A stretch of DNA of 64,000 bases from Leuctra nigra (lineage: Eukaryota; Arthropoda; Insecta; Plecoptera; Leuctridae): contig OW203763.1 of NCBI GenBank assembly GCA_934045905.1, positions 45,409,941-45,473,940 on the forward strand, written 5' to 3'. Positions within the stretch are counted from its first letter, which is position 1. Each line of letters opens with the position of its first letter. Shown piece after piece: positions 33,161 to 43,979 of this stretch. The notes beneath the pieces are model-generated. The model made no database searches and had not been told where the DNA came from. It saw only the letters and a list, made by a program, of their open reading frames with translations. The position numbers and the translations under genes are program-made.

Positions 33161-33946
33161 TTAGTCGTGGTCAGTTGGAATTTCCGCTTGGACTTGCATT
33201 TGCACAGGCTCACTGACAGGGGAAAGATTGGGATGCAATTCACTGAGCTTGTCCAGTTCTTCCTTACTTGTTATGTAGAGCTTACTTGCTGAGTCACCTT
33301 TGTCTCTCTTGATAACAATGTTTCCATCGTATGTCCACACATTACTCACACCGAATTTTTCTATGGCGGCGTTCAGCACTCCTAGCCTTGCAGCGGTAAG
33401 GTCTTCTCGTACAGTGATGAAGGTTCCCTTAAGATGACGTTTCTTGTTGAAGAATTGAGCTCTTTTCCGATAGGAGCAAAATTTGACTATTATCGGCCTC
33501 GGTTTCTCACCCCTTTGCTTGCCGACTCGATGGCTGCGGTCAATGTCGTAGTAGCTTAGTTGAGTTCCCATTCTGTCAGCCGTATCCAATACTAGGTCGT
33601 CTGTGATTTCACCTCTTGTCTTGGGTATACCGAAAATACGAACATTATTTCTGCGCTGGTATTGCTCCAAGTCGTCGATGTGCTTGGCGTCTTTTTTCTG
33701 CTTGGCAATCAATTCTTCAATTTTGTCACTATTTGCCTTAAGGGTATCGGTAATATTAGATGCAATTGTTGCCGTAACATTTGCAACAATTGAGCCTACG
33801 ATAGCATTAAGGATGTCCTTGGATTTCAATGCGTCCTTAACACATTTTAGTAGTGTTTCAGATGAACTTAGTGCCGACTCTAACCCCACTTTTATTTGCA
33901 CTTTTATTTCTTCCGTCAGACCTACCTCTGGTTGCTTTTTCACCAT
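33161..33946 (-). CDS. LINE ORF1 protein: coiled coil plus L1-type RNA-binding domain
   Basis: 261 codons. Residues ~1-90 are helical and end in a coiled coil (KANSDKIEELIAKQKKDAKH). Residues ~95-225 form an L1-ORF1-like RRM and C-terminal domain: YQRRNNVRIFGIPKTRGE, IDRSHRVGKQRGEKPRPI, VKFCSYRKRAQFFNKKRHLK and VWTYDGNIVIKRD. This is the transposase_22-type fold that binds LINE RNA as a trimer. It lies 115 bp upstream of ORF2 in the same element, with its ATG at 33946. The ORF is intact. Proteins of this layout are common in insect CR1/Jockey-group LINEs. Confidence 0.85.
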   Translation of the reverse strand: MVKKQPEVGLTEEIKVQIKVGLESALSSSETLLKCVKDALKSKDILNAIVGSIVANVTATIASNITDTLKANSDKIEELIAKQKKDAKHIDDLEQYQRRNNVRIFGIPKTRGEITDDLVLDTADRMGTQLSYYDIDRSHRVGKQRGEKPRPIIVKFCSYRKRAQFFNKKRHLKGTFITVREDLTAARLGVLNAAIEKFGVSNVWTYDGNIVIKRDKGDSASKLYITSKEELDKLSELHPNLSPVSEPVQMQVQAEIPTDHD

Positions 33947-34211
33947 TGTAAGATGTTGTTAGACGAACTGGATGATTGACACAGAACTTATCACTAATCT
34001 TCCCTCAGCTTTGCACAAAAACACCTTCAATATTACTCTTAAAAAGGGGACAACCAACCTGAGCTATAGTCTCACGACGCCATCTTGCGAAATATCTTGC
34101 ATTCCTTACACTCGGCGGAGTAGGTATGAGCATTTTCCCTAAAAACGATGTAACTATCAAATACAGTAGTAGTAATAAGCTTTCACAGAAAAGAAAAGAA
34201 TTTATTTTGAT

Positions 34212-34571
34212 GTGCTACTGAAACATGTGGCCCTTGTGAATAGGTTATGGGTAGAGGGACGTCACGTTCAACAGTCAATTAGTACGTTTACTACAAAGGT
34301 ATTCGTTATAAAACGTGGCGAATTTATTACTCTATTCGATACAGAATGTAACGAAGTACTTACCTTGGGGATTCTTCTCACTACGTCTTCATGCATGATT
34401 GATGAGATTGAGATCGATTTAGATCTGGATCCAACAAAGAATATGGCGATGAAGGCGGCAGGAAAAGGAAATAATGATTCTAGTTCCCCAGTCTGCCGCG
34501 TGATTGCCGTGATCTGCCGCGCAAAACCATATTATTTTGTAGGAGGTCCTGAGGAGGTTCTTAAGAGGTAA
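34212..34571 (+). CDS. Hypothetical 119-codon ORF, doubtful
   Basis: Open from an ATG at 34212, beginning MLLKHVALVNRLW and containing an acidic IDEIEIDLDLDPTK segment. I recognise no family. It has no splice context and sits between LINE remnants, so it may be a chance ORF or an old element fragment. Confidence 0.15.
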   Translation: MLLKHVALVNRLWVEGRHVQQSISTFTTKVFVIKRGEFITLFDTECNEVLTLGILLTTSSCMIDEIEIDLDLDPTKNMAMKAAGKGNNDSSSPVCRVIAVICRAKPYYFVGGPEEVLKR

Positions 34572-34848
34572 TTTATTCCTTATAAGGAGCTCTTGAGGAT
34601 GCCTCTAGGAGATCTTAGTTATATACAAAATTGCATCATATTTCATTATCCCAAGGATGTCTTAAGTCTTTCCTAATTTAGGATATCCTAATTTATGAGA
34701 AGAAGGACTTATATAGGACTTACTGAGTTTATTTCTCTTAGGTTAGGACCTCCTAGGAGCGTACTCAGGCCATCTTAATAGGTTGTCCTAATTCAGGAGT
34801 CTGAGGACATATTTAGGAACCTCCTGAGGAGCTCTTGTGTTTGCTGGG
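34572..34848. repeat. Degenerate low-complexity tract rich in ctcctgagg/taggag words
   Basis: Words such as ggagctctt, cctaggagc, aggacct and tcctaattta recur on both strands over ~280 bp, with many short palindromes. No unit length is constant, so it reads as a decayed simple repeat. Confidence 0.5.
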
Positions 34849-34849
34849 T

Positions 34850-35282
34850 ACTTTTTGTGGTACCTAATATAGAGACAGGATTTTCTGACCATCTTGGTCA
34901 AATTGCAGAATTAACTTTCAACAAGTCTTCGAATATAAAACACAAAAAGGAATATCTGCTAAAAAGATATTTTAAGCCAAGGCAAATCGAACTGTTTGTT
35001 CTAACCTTGGCTACTATGTGCTGGGATCAAGTATATGTCTATGTAAGGACGTCAATAATATGTTTACCTGTTTTTGGACATCTCCCTCGCTGTCTTCAAT
35101 AGTGCTTTCCCTAAAAAGGTGGTAAGCAGCCAAAGTAAGGGCAATAATGTATTTAATTCTAAACACAATAATATGTGGTATACGGCAGAACTCAAGGAGT
35201 TAGCTAAGGAGGTGCAAAGACTTTATGCCATAACAAAGTGTACCGGTAATATGACTGATAAGCAAAACTATGCCAATCTATA
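34850..35282 (+). pseudogene. LINE endonuclease C-terminus and linker fragment
   Basis: The plus strand reads TGFSDHLGQIAELTF, i.e. the SDH motif that ends LINE endonuclease domains. A frameshift follows, then FNSAFPKKVVSSQSKG and MWYTAELKELAKEVQRLYA, the linker before the RT domain. Truncated at about 35282, where another LINE's AT-rich tail begins. Confidence 0.65.
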
Positions 35283-36410
35283 ATAATAATATAATAATAA
35301 TAATGTCTTTATTCAGGGAACAGTTACATTGAAAAACATTGTAAAGCGAACGCATTAAGTCGTGATAAAAGCCAATGATAAAACCAGTCTTGCAAATCAC
35401 CCCTCTGTATACAAATATCTGTATTTTAGGCAACTTATACTACTTCTGTGTACGAGTGGTAGTCGCGATAGGGGGTAAGTTTTATCACAACTTAATGCGT
35501 TGAGTATACATTGTTATAGAATACGTCAATAAAATAATGAAACTCAAATATACAATACATATAATTAAAATCTCATGCCTTCAGAAAGTATTCTGATAAT
35601 GTATATGGGCATTTGTCTAATAGATAGGTTTTTAAAATTGATTTTGAGCTGCTGCGACTGTTGTAGAATGATTGCTTGATGTTCTCTGGTAGTCTATTAA
35701 AGAGGGTAAGGCTTGCATGGGAAGGGTTGTTTTTGTATAAGGTTAGGTTGTGGGACTGGATATAAAAATTAAGTTTATGTCTTGTGTCATGACTATAGAT
35801 TTGGCTGTAGGTAGGGTGCAGGTTTTTATTAGCTATTGCACATATAATAGTATTGTAGATATAAAGAGCAGAAAGAGTTAGGATGGATAAAGTTTTAAAA
35901 ATGGGTTTGCAGGAGGTTCGATGTGGTACTCCCATGATGGCTCTTAATATTCTTTTCTGAAGCAGGAGTAGTCTACTGGCATGAGTGGAGCTGCCCCAGA
36001 AGATTATGCCATATGATAGTTTTGAGTGTACGATCCCGTAGTATAGTGTTATGAGAGTCTCATGAGAAACGTTTTTTCTGAGATTTCGAATTAAATAAGC
36101 CGTTGTAGATAAAGATTTCATCAAGTTTCTTATATGTTGGGACTCGACTAGACACTTCTTCTTCAGTCTGATAAGAGGACTTTGATCCACCAGGCGCTGA
36201 ACAGTATGGAAGTTGATATACATTGTTTTGGCTGAGTTGATTAGTAGACCGTTATTTTCACAAAATTGATCCATGTTGTTGACTGCTGTGTTTGCGATAT
36301 CAGTGAGCAATTCCATGTTATCGGCGGTGATTAAGTGGCTGGTATCGTCTGCGTATGTGGCTATCGTTCCGAAACCTAGGTTCTTAGGGAGATTGTTGAC
36401 ATAAATTATA
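35283..36410 (-). pseudogene. 5'-truncated LINE: RT catalytic motif to 3' tail
   Basis: The minus-strand sequence begins at about 36410 within the RT (ATYADDTSHLITADN at 36365-36320) and runs through ISLSTTAYLIRNLRKNV, SYGIIFWGSSTHASRL and RILRAIMGVPHRTSCKP to LLDKCPYTLSEYFLKA, stopping at 35573. A ~290-bp 3' UTR ends in (taataa)n at 35283-35305. A typical 5'-truncated Jockey/CR1-group insertion with the 247-codon C-terminal ORF intact. Confidence 0.8.
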
Positions 36411-36796
36411 AATTACAAGTTGATAAGTTGATCAACTTACAAGTTGAACAAGTTGTACAAGTTGATTTATAAGTTGTAAATTAACAAGGAGGGTCTGGAT
36501 TAAGTTAGTAAGGACAAAGTTATAGCTCCTGATAATTTTTCACTAGTTTTAAGGTTCCTGCTTGGGAAGATGTAATATTGTGAGTACAAGTATTTCAGCA
36601 ATCTTTACTCATCAATTTGAATCAATTTGTTTCATCAGGAGTGCTTTTTTAAGAAACTTTGAAGCAATTTTGTATTTCATTTTGGTGATTTGGAAGAAGA
36701 TTTGCCATAGGAAAACAATAACTTTTCAAGGCATGGCCTCCTAGTAGTTCGAAGAGCAGAATCTGGATTATACTCAAGGTTCAATATATGTCTTAA
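36410..36796. other. acaagttg-rich tract and probable 5' leader of the R2-like element
   Basis: 36410-36475 holds repeated acaagttg/ataagttg words with their inverse tcaacttac. The rest has no ORF and may be the 5' leader of the R2-like element that follows. Confidence 0.4.
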
Positions 36797-39700
36797 GAAA
36801 CTTCAGCCCTCCAGCAAATATGCCCATTTTGTAATAAATGTTTTAAACGAGTCAAGACCCACAACTCCCGTGCTCACCTTCAAGAATACCGAGCAAGTGT
36901 TGCCGAGAAATACACGTCTAAGACAGCTCCAGATCCTTCTCTTGCGCATGTTGCTGCAGACGAAGACAATGTCCACGAGGTCGAACCTTCGCAAGAGACG
37001 AAAGCAACACGTGAGTACCACGCGCGACTAGACAAATTTAACTCCGAGTTAAAAGACATTGTCCAGGAGGAGGATTTCCATCGTGTAGTAAATGAATTCT
37101 CTACATTTCTGTCGACGGCTATTCAATCCTTGCCTGGCCCTAAGCATCCAGCGACCAAGTATTATGAAGCTAGGAAGAAAGCATCATTTAAGGCGAATGA
37201 GAGGAATTATTCTGAAACATCGAATCCTCAGAGAAAATCGAAGAGGGACCGGCAGAAGCGGAATGAGGTTTATCAGTATCAGAAAGCTCAGTTTGTGTAT
37301 TATAATCAAAGGAAGAAGGTTGCACGGTTGGTGTTGCAGGGTAATAAAGAGCGCTGCAGTATTGATATCCATATAATCGAAGAGGAATGTCGGAATAGGT
37401 TTTCTGTGCCCAATGATTGTATGCGTCATGAATATGAAGAGAAACTAACACCTGAAGATCGAGCAATTATAAATAACACATACTCAGCCAAAATTAGCGT
37501 TGAAGAGATTAAGCTTGCAATGAAATCATTCCGATTGATACTGCTACAGGACCAGATCACGTTTTGATGAGAGTAGTCAAGTGCGATCGCGTAGCTCTTG
37601 CATTGTCGCTTATTGGTACAAGTATGCTGAGCAATAGTTGGGTGCCCAGATGCTTTAAAAAGGCAAAAACGGTTCTTATTTTCAAGAAAGGAGACACTAA
37701 GGATGTCAACAACTGGAGACCAATTTCCATTTGCTTTATTTTACGAAGAGTTATTGAGGGAGCGTTGGATAAGCATCCCCACCGACGGCTGCCACCTTAT
37801 CGCGGTGGTGGGGTTTGTGTTGGCCAACGATCCATTGCAGCTACGCCGGCGAGCATATGCTCATGTGTAAGGGCTACCCATGCCGGACAGGTCAGTGGTG
37901 AGGTCCAGACAAAGAGCAGCCAGGGTTGGCCTAACCATGTCCTCCCTTGATTTTGCTGTCCCCATCGGGCCGGCCTTCCCCCTCGAGATGGTGATCCCCC
38001 TGAAATCGGGTTCCGCCGGCCCGAATCCTTACACCCCCCGGTCCGTCCCCATTCCGGCCTGGCCTTCCCACCAGTGCTGGACTCCCCCGGATCGGGCCCG
38101 TTAGGTCAACCCCCTCCCAGTTTCCTCCACATAATTCAACAAAGTTTAAAGTAAAATAATTAATGTGCGCAATATAACCTCGTCGTTGACGCGCCGTTAA
38201 ACCCTATTAATCTATCTATCTGGATAAGCATCTTCGTAATCATGTGACGCTTAACAAGCATCAACGTGGATTTTTCGCGACGCCGGGAACTCATATTAAT
38301 GTATCTATTGTTGACGCCGTGTTACGGAAAGCGAAGGCAGAGAAGCTGGATGTTGCGCTGGTGTTTCTGGATACATCTAAAGCTTTTGACAGTGTGGGTC
38401 AAACTCATTTGAAAGAAACTTTGGAAAAATCTCCGTTGCCAGATAAACTGTCATCTTTGATATTCGAGTTGCAAACTAACAACACAGTTCAAATAGAAGT
38501 GAATAGCGACAAAACGAAATCCATTCCTGTTAATAGAGGAGTAATGCAGGGATCTCCTCTTTCACCTTCTCTTTATAATTTGAGCACTGACCATATCTTA
38601 GACGAACTCTCGGAAAAGTATTTGGCCGACCGTCTTGGTTTCAAGTTAGTACCCGGTCTTGAAAACATATCTGGGCTGGGCTTCGCGGATGATTTAGTTA
38701 TTGTTGGTAAGGACATAGATTCTGCTATCACTCTTACTAATATTGCGAAGAATAAGCTGCAAGAGATTGGATTGAAGTTAAAGGCGAGTAAATCGACAGC
38801 TATTCTTGTGAGGCGTGGTAAACTACACGAGTCCTCCTTATTGATAGACGAGGAAACTCACATTAACGGTATTGGTAGTAAAGAAACTATTAAATACCAA
38901 GGAGTTAATTTCCATCAGTCAATTGTGTTTGATCAAGAATCAGTCATTTCTCAGCTCCGAATCAGCTTGGACTCTCTGTCTAAATCTCCTTTGTTGAAAG
39001 CGGACCAGAAGTTAAATATACTCAATCTCTATGTTTGGCCAACGTTAGTGTATCCGTTTCAGAGTGCGCCATTACTCAAACTTACATCCAAATTTCTTGA
39101 CGACATTGACAAGATTATTAGAAGCGCCATAAAAGACATTCTTTGTCTACCTGGTGATACTCCTGACAGCATGCTTTACTCTCCAAACAAGTACAAGGGG
39201 TTACATTTGTTCAGAGCCAAATGGGAAGCCTATATCCAGCATTACAATGTTTGTAACGTCTTGGAGACCTCCAGGAACGAGTGTGTAGCTTCAAATCGAG
39301 ATTTGACTCGAGAACAGGAGGACTGCGCTACAAAGCTGGGAATAAAGTTAGAAGATATTCCGACCCGAGAAAATTCAGAAAAACCGAAACCATCAGCAAT
39401 TCGTGAACACCTGAGAAATGAAGAATTCGAACGCTGGTGCCAACTAAAACAGAAGGGCAGAGGTGTCGTCCTTTATAAGGAATACACTCCAGCTAACAGT
39501 TGGGTCAAAAAAATGGACTAACGTGTAGTGAATGGAGGGATGCGCTAAAAATGACGGCGTACGTTGCTCCAGTCCGAGTACTTTATGGCAGGAGTCAGGG
39601 CGGACACCAGTGCAGACACTGCACTGAGATTGAAACCCTTGGCCACGTCCTGAACTTCTGCCATAAAAGTGAGCTGCTCCAGATTGCTCGCCACAATACG

Positions 39701-40000
39701 GTACGAACTATGCTTGCCAATGCCTTCAGAGATTAGAAGAAATTTGAAGTTCATGAAGAGGTGCCGTGTTCGGAGGATCGAAGCGTATCGACATAATCGT
39801 AATAGACAGATTAAAGTCTCATGGACTAATTCTAGTACCAACGATACGTTTCGAGACTTCGAAGGACCAGCCGTCTGAAGTAGACGAGGACAAGCGAAGC
39901 TACTTCCTTCCCACCGTCGAGGAATAGAAGCAAATTATTATCTCCGGGACATCAACATAGTGGGCCTCATGAATGGCTCGAGGGGAACCATTCCATCATT
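36797..40000 (+). pseudogene. R2-like non-LTR retrotransposon (zinc finger, RT, restriction-like endonuclease), broken
   Basis: The open frame from 36797 starts with a C2H2 zinc finger (ICPFCNKCFKRVKTHNSRAH) and a charged N-terminal domain to 37567. A 1-nt loss near 37545 shifts to the frame ATGPDHVLMRVVKC, KKAKTVLIFKKGDTKDVNNW, RPISICFILRRVIE. A SINE then interrupts (37778-38220). RT resumes: LDVALVFLDTSKAFDSVG, MQGSPLSPSLYNL and the catalytic FADDLVIVG (Phe for the usual Tyr). Further on, in another frame, GGHQCRHCTEIETLGHVLNF gives the CCHC motif, and about 39790-39900 gives IDIIVIDR, VPTIRFETSKDQPSEVD and KRSYFLP, the restriction-like endonuclease; the family's DPTIRFE is VPTIRFE here. 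R2-group elements cut a target with this endonuclease and prime on it. Not inserted in rDNA here, since no rRNA sequence flanks it. Confidence 0.8.
37778..38220 (+). mobile_element. SINE-like retroposon, copy C, inside the R2-like element
   Basis: Starts ccccaccgacggctgcc, ends in a variant tail (taatctatctatc). The target duplication tggataagcatc lies at 37766-37777 and 38221-38232. The host protein reading ...ALDKH|LRNHVTLNKHQRGF is restored on removal. Confidence 0.93.
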
Positions 40001-40171
40001 TTTTTTTAAGATTTCAATGTGAAACATAATTTGCCAAAAGTTTTAATTAGTAATATAGTTTTAGAAGTAATTAGAAGATCAGTAGCTATTTTAGAAAACC
40101 ATCTATATAGTCAGTAGTTTTTGTCTTAAATGTAAATATTTTTCTCTATCCGTATTAATCTTTTATATTTT
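40001..40171. other. 3' UTR of the R2-like element
   Basis: AT-rich, no ORF. It joins the endonuclease remnant to a MITE. Confidence 0.35.
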
Positions 40172-40601
40172 CAATAGGGAAGTCTCGTGAATATTAGAAT
40201 TCAGAATAATATTTAATTTATGGAAGTTGAGATGTTGCTGAACTCAGATGTGGTATTATTTTTGTTCTTGGACGAATAGTTCTCATGTAATTAATTTACA
40301 AAGTTTGATAGATCTCCTCTCATTTAAAAACAGGAAAATTGGCAATGACATCACAGTTTGCTATATTGCCATGGCAACAAGGGAATCCCCATGTCAACAC
40401 AATGTTCAAGACTTGGAAATGACATCACAGTTCTGATTCTTGTTAAAGGCCGTTTTTCGCGCCAAAAATCATATGATATTTGAACTCGATTTTTATGAAT
40501 GAAAATTTAAGATTTCACAGGTAATAAGTGTATTTGTCATTATTATTTGTGTTTATTTATAGAAATTTACTAGAATAAAATTTCATGAGACTTCCCTATT
40601 G
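40172..40601. mobile_element. MITE-like element with ~20-bp terminal inverted repeats
   Basis: 430 bp. Left end caatagggaagtctcgtgaa (40172-40191); right end ttcatgagacttccctattg (40582-40601), inverted with one mismatch. Flanks ttatatttt and tattgttat give only a weak tatt match, so the target duplication is uncertain. Internally, gacatcacagtt occurs twice around 40350 and 40424. Confidence 0.7.
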
Positions 40602-40639
40602 TATTGTTATTCTGTGTCTTTTTGACAACCGAATTTTCG

Positions 40640-41784
40640 GCAGAGACTGTTAATAAAGATGTATATATAGCAGTGGGCCTAATACAGTTCCCTGTGGTAC
40701 ACCAATGTTCGTGGTCCTTACTTCTGATTTTTCTTTGATGTTTTCCGTAGATGTCAGTTCGACGTATTGTTTGCGATTCGATAGGAATGAGGTAATCCAG
40801 TCCAAAGTATTACCGTTGATTCCCAGCTTCCTGAGAACGTTGGCGAGGATGTTGTGGTTCATGCCGTCGAAGGCTTTCGTCATGTCGTAGAATATGCCGA
40901 TAGCTGGACATCTGTTGTCTAGGGCTTCATATATTGCATTTAGGAAATGGTCGATGGCTTGAATTGTAGATTTGCCTTTTTGGAAGCCGTACTGGTTTGG
41001 TGTTAGTAACTGATGATCCATTAGGAACTTCATTAGTCGTCTACTTATGGCAATTTCAAAAATCTTAGAAAATGCTGATGGCAGGGCTGTCGGTCGATAG
41101 TTTCCTGGTTGGGATCGGTCACCCTTTTTGAAGATTGGTTTTACTTTAGAAGTCTTCCATGCAGAGGGAAATTTCCCTTCCTAAATGATGCGTTGATGAT
41201 GTCGGTTAAAGGATACATTATTTGGGTTGCACACTTCTTGAGTAAATTCGATGGAACTTCATCTATACCGGCTGAGCATTTAAAACACATTTCGTGTATA
41301 TGATGTCCCGAATTTCAACGGCGTCTACTGGGAATAGGAACATTTGCTTGCTGTTATAATCGCCCGATGTATCCTTTGGTTCTTGAGTTGCTCCAGATTC
41401 TTTGAGCAAGCTTGGTACTATCTCACAGAAGTTATTATTTAATATGTTGGCACATTCTTTTTGATCTTTATGAGTGACGGAGTTCTCCGTCAGCGTTATT
41501 GTGTGTCTTGGGACTGTAGGTTTCGTTGAGGTGTTAATTACTCTCCAGGCGCCTGCACTTTTGTTGTGTGAGTCAGCTATTACTCGGTCATGGTATGATC
41601 GTTTTGCTCGTCGTATTTTCTGAAGTATGGATCTTCTTTTGCTGGTTGTATTTTGATTTGTCCTCCTTATTTCCTGTATAATTATAGTCTGCATGCAGAT
41701 CTTTCAGATGGCTCGCGTAGTTTACTATTTCCGGAGTAATCCATTCTGCCGTCTTTGTTTGCCTTGCTATGACATTTCTTTTAG
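40640..41784 (-). pseudogene. LINE middle fragment (linker and RT)
   Basis: Minus-strand coding starts at about 41784 with RNVIARQTKTAEWITPEIV (the linker after the endonuclease). It continues through AKRSYHDRVIADSHNKSA and LNNNFCEIVPSLLKESG. After frame breaks near 41300-41180 it gives an RT core: PNQYGFQKGKSTIQAIDHFL, IGIFYDMTKAFDGMNH, IGVPQGTVLGPLLY. It ends abruptly at 40640, just before the catalytic YADD block. Jockey/CR1 group. Both ends are truncated; the 5' end abuts the oppositely oriented LINE at 41785. Confidence 0.75.
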
Positions 41785-43047
41785 GGAATGCGAAATAAAT
41801 ATCAGTCAGAAATCAGTCTAGCAAAAAAGAACTATAATTGTAATTTGATTAAACGCTCCGATAATGTGTCTAAGGCTGCGTGGAATCTCATTAAAGCCAA
41901 CGGCAATAATACTAAAACTAAACGCAGGTTGCTTCACGACGGTAAATTGGTAGATTCAGACTCTGTTGTATCCAATATCTTAAACAATTTTTTTAAGCAG
42001 GTAACTAGCGGTCTACAATATAATACAGATGACAATTGTACATAATATGAGGGGTACGGTGTCAATAGTTGTAATAATAATATGTTTTATTTCCTTTGAA
42101 CTTGAAGGAACTGCATATAATCATAGATAAAGTGTTAAAGAAAAATCGTCCAGTTTCGATGAGGTGCCTTGTAATAGGGTCGTTCCAGGAAAAAACGACC
42201 AAAGGTCGTTGCGGCCTGATTTTTTATAATTTTCAAAATTTAATAAGTCGTAACTTGATACTAGTTGAGTTCAAATTAATTTTTTCACATTTTTCAAATT
42301 CACCCTTCTCAAGTTACATGACCTTGAACATTGGCCTGAGTGGTAAAAATAGCTCTTTTAAGCTATTGCAAAAGTCGCTGTAATTTCCAAATTAATCAAG
42401 ATAGCGGATTCCAGTAAACGTAGTTCTCTTCAGCACATGCCCGTCTATCATTTTGGTTGCTATGCGTGACCTTCAAATTAGGGGTTGAATATTGAGAAAA
42501 GTTTTCAGATTTACACTGTTTTTGACGCTCGATTAACTGAAGGGTTCAAAAATACAAGCCAATTATTTTTGTGGATCTTCTACGTATATATGGTGTAGAT
42601 ATTAACCTTAGTTTGTTTAGTTATTTTTATGCCTTCAAACATAAAAAAAAAAATCTTTAAAAAAATGCAAAATGGTCAAACTTTCGACCCCATGTTTCCC
42701 CAAGAGGGCACAGTGCCAAAAAATTGAGTTTGTGCGCGATACGTGACTCATATATTGGTATTCAATCCCTGAAAGTTTCGTTTTGTATTTCGGCTTTATG
42801 TAGAAATGGCAAGCATTTCGGTGTTGCGTTAATTATAAAAATTAATGTTAAAATTGCAATATCAAAATTGGTTCACTTGAACCCCATTTCCTCTACAGGG
42901 GCAGGGAGACAAACTTTTGTGTTTATGATCTATAAGTGACTCATATATTGATATTCAATCACTGCGAGTTTCGTTTTGTATTTCGACTGTATGCAGAAAT
43001 AGCAAGTATTTTTTAAATGTGGCAATATTTTTTTAATAAGTTAGAAA

Positions 43048-43979
43048 ATGTGCAGATGTTCATGGGTACTTTCGATCCCAATTTTTTCTGACATGGATAC
43101 AGAACAAACTATATTTGTGACTAATATATTCATTATCAATCCCTGTGAGTTTCGTATAACGTTGTTTGACTTTCTAGCAATTTTTTTTGTGATGGGTCAA
43201 ACTATTTTAAATGGTATAGGTACACAAATCGCGTAATCATTCGTTGATTATTGAATCAACTCGTAAATTCAGGATTTCGGTCATTTTAATACAAACTTAA
43301 TAAATTACAATTGCAATCAATCCTTGTTATTATCAATGAAATAAGAGCTAACGAATACCATTTTATCTTTTGTTGGGTGTACCTACTACATTGGGTAAAT
43401 AAATTGTTTCAATTATTTCGAAATCTAGGATTGCGTCAGTTTTAGTAGCTAGATTTAAAAGAAATGTTGTTTATGTTGTTGTGGAGAATACATTTTAGTC
43501 TAAGTCTAATTAATTGAAGTGTGTTATAGAATAATTATCAGCTTGGGGGATAGTACTTCTGGAAGGGAAATCCAGCTCGCACGATCTTCAAAATATCATG
43601 TTGTTTCTAAAATTAGATCAATTTCCTTAAAGATAGGCCTTTATGATAAGAACTTGTACATTCAATCACTGTAATGAAATTAAAACGTACGTTTCGTGTA
43701 AATTTCATGGTGGTCAAGTTGTTCGTCAGTGTGTAATGCATCCCATACATTTCATTTAGTTACTGTGACTGTCTTGCAAGTCGCCGATCGAGATGTCCGG
43801 AATATGTTGACGCATTGTTCGTTTATTGGCGAAAAGAAGTGATGTTATTGATATGTTATTGATATTGATTGGTAATGATATGATTCCACTGAACAATACT
43901 CTGTAAAATACCCTCTGATATGCTACCTACCATGTAAAATACTCAAGTATCATTGTAATTATGTATTGAATAACTTCCT
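43048..43979. other. AT-rich interior of the DNA transposon, with a duplicated transposase tail
   Basis: Mostly non-coding. About 43745-43840 repeats, with ~85% identity by eye, the last ~100 bp of the transposase coding region (43995-44090: cgccgatc-agatgtccgga-...-ttgttcgttta). So the 3' end of the gene is tandemly duplicated, the outer copy lying beyond the stop codon. Confidence 0.7.

Larger units (their letters stand above)
29030..34110 (-). mobile_element. Near-complete two-ORF LINE (CR1/Jockey group)
   Basis: The 5' end is at about 34110 (GC-rich gacgccatcttgcg) and the 3' end at about 29030, finishing in an AT-rich tail (aataattataataaatatc in plus orientation). ORF1 is 33946-33161 and ORF2 starts at 33045 and ends at 29356, with a ~240-bp 3' UTR. 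ORF2 is split by a foldback insertion (30906-31702) whose target duplication atcgctcaagtat flanks it; removal restores the frame. No target duplication for the LINE itself was recognised. Confidence 0.8.

Noticed and set aside
34212..34571. A real host gene
   Set aside because: No homology recognised, no splice signals and no neighbouring exons; kept only as a low-confidence ORF.
36797..40000. R2 insertion in rDNA
   Set aside because: Endonuclease and RT are R2-like, but no 28S or other rRNA sequence is seen on either side.
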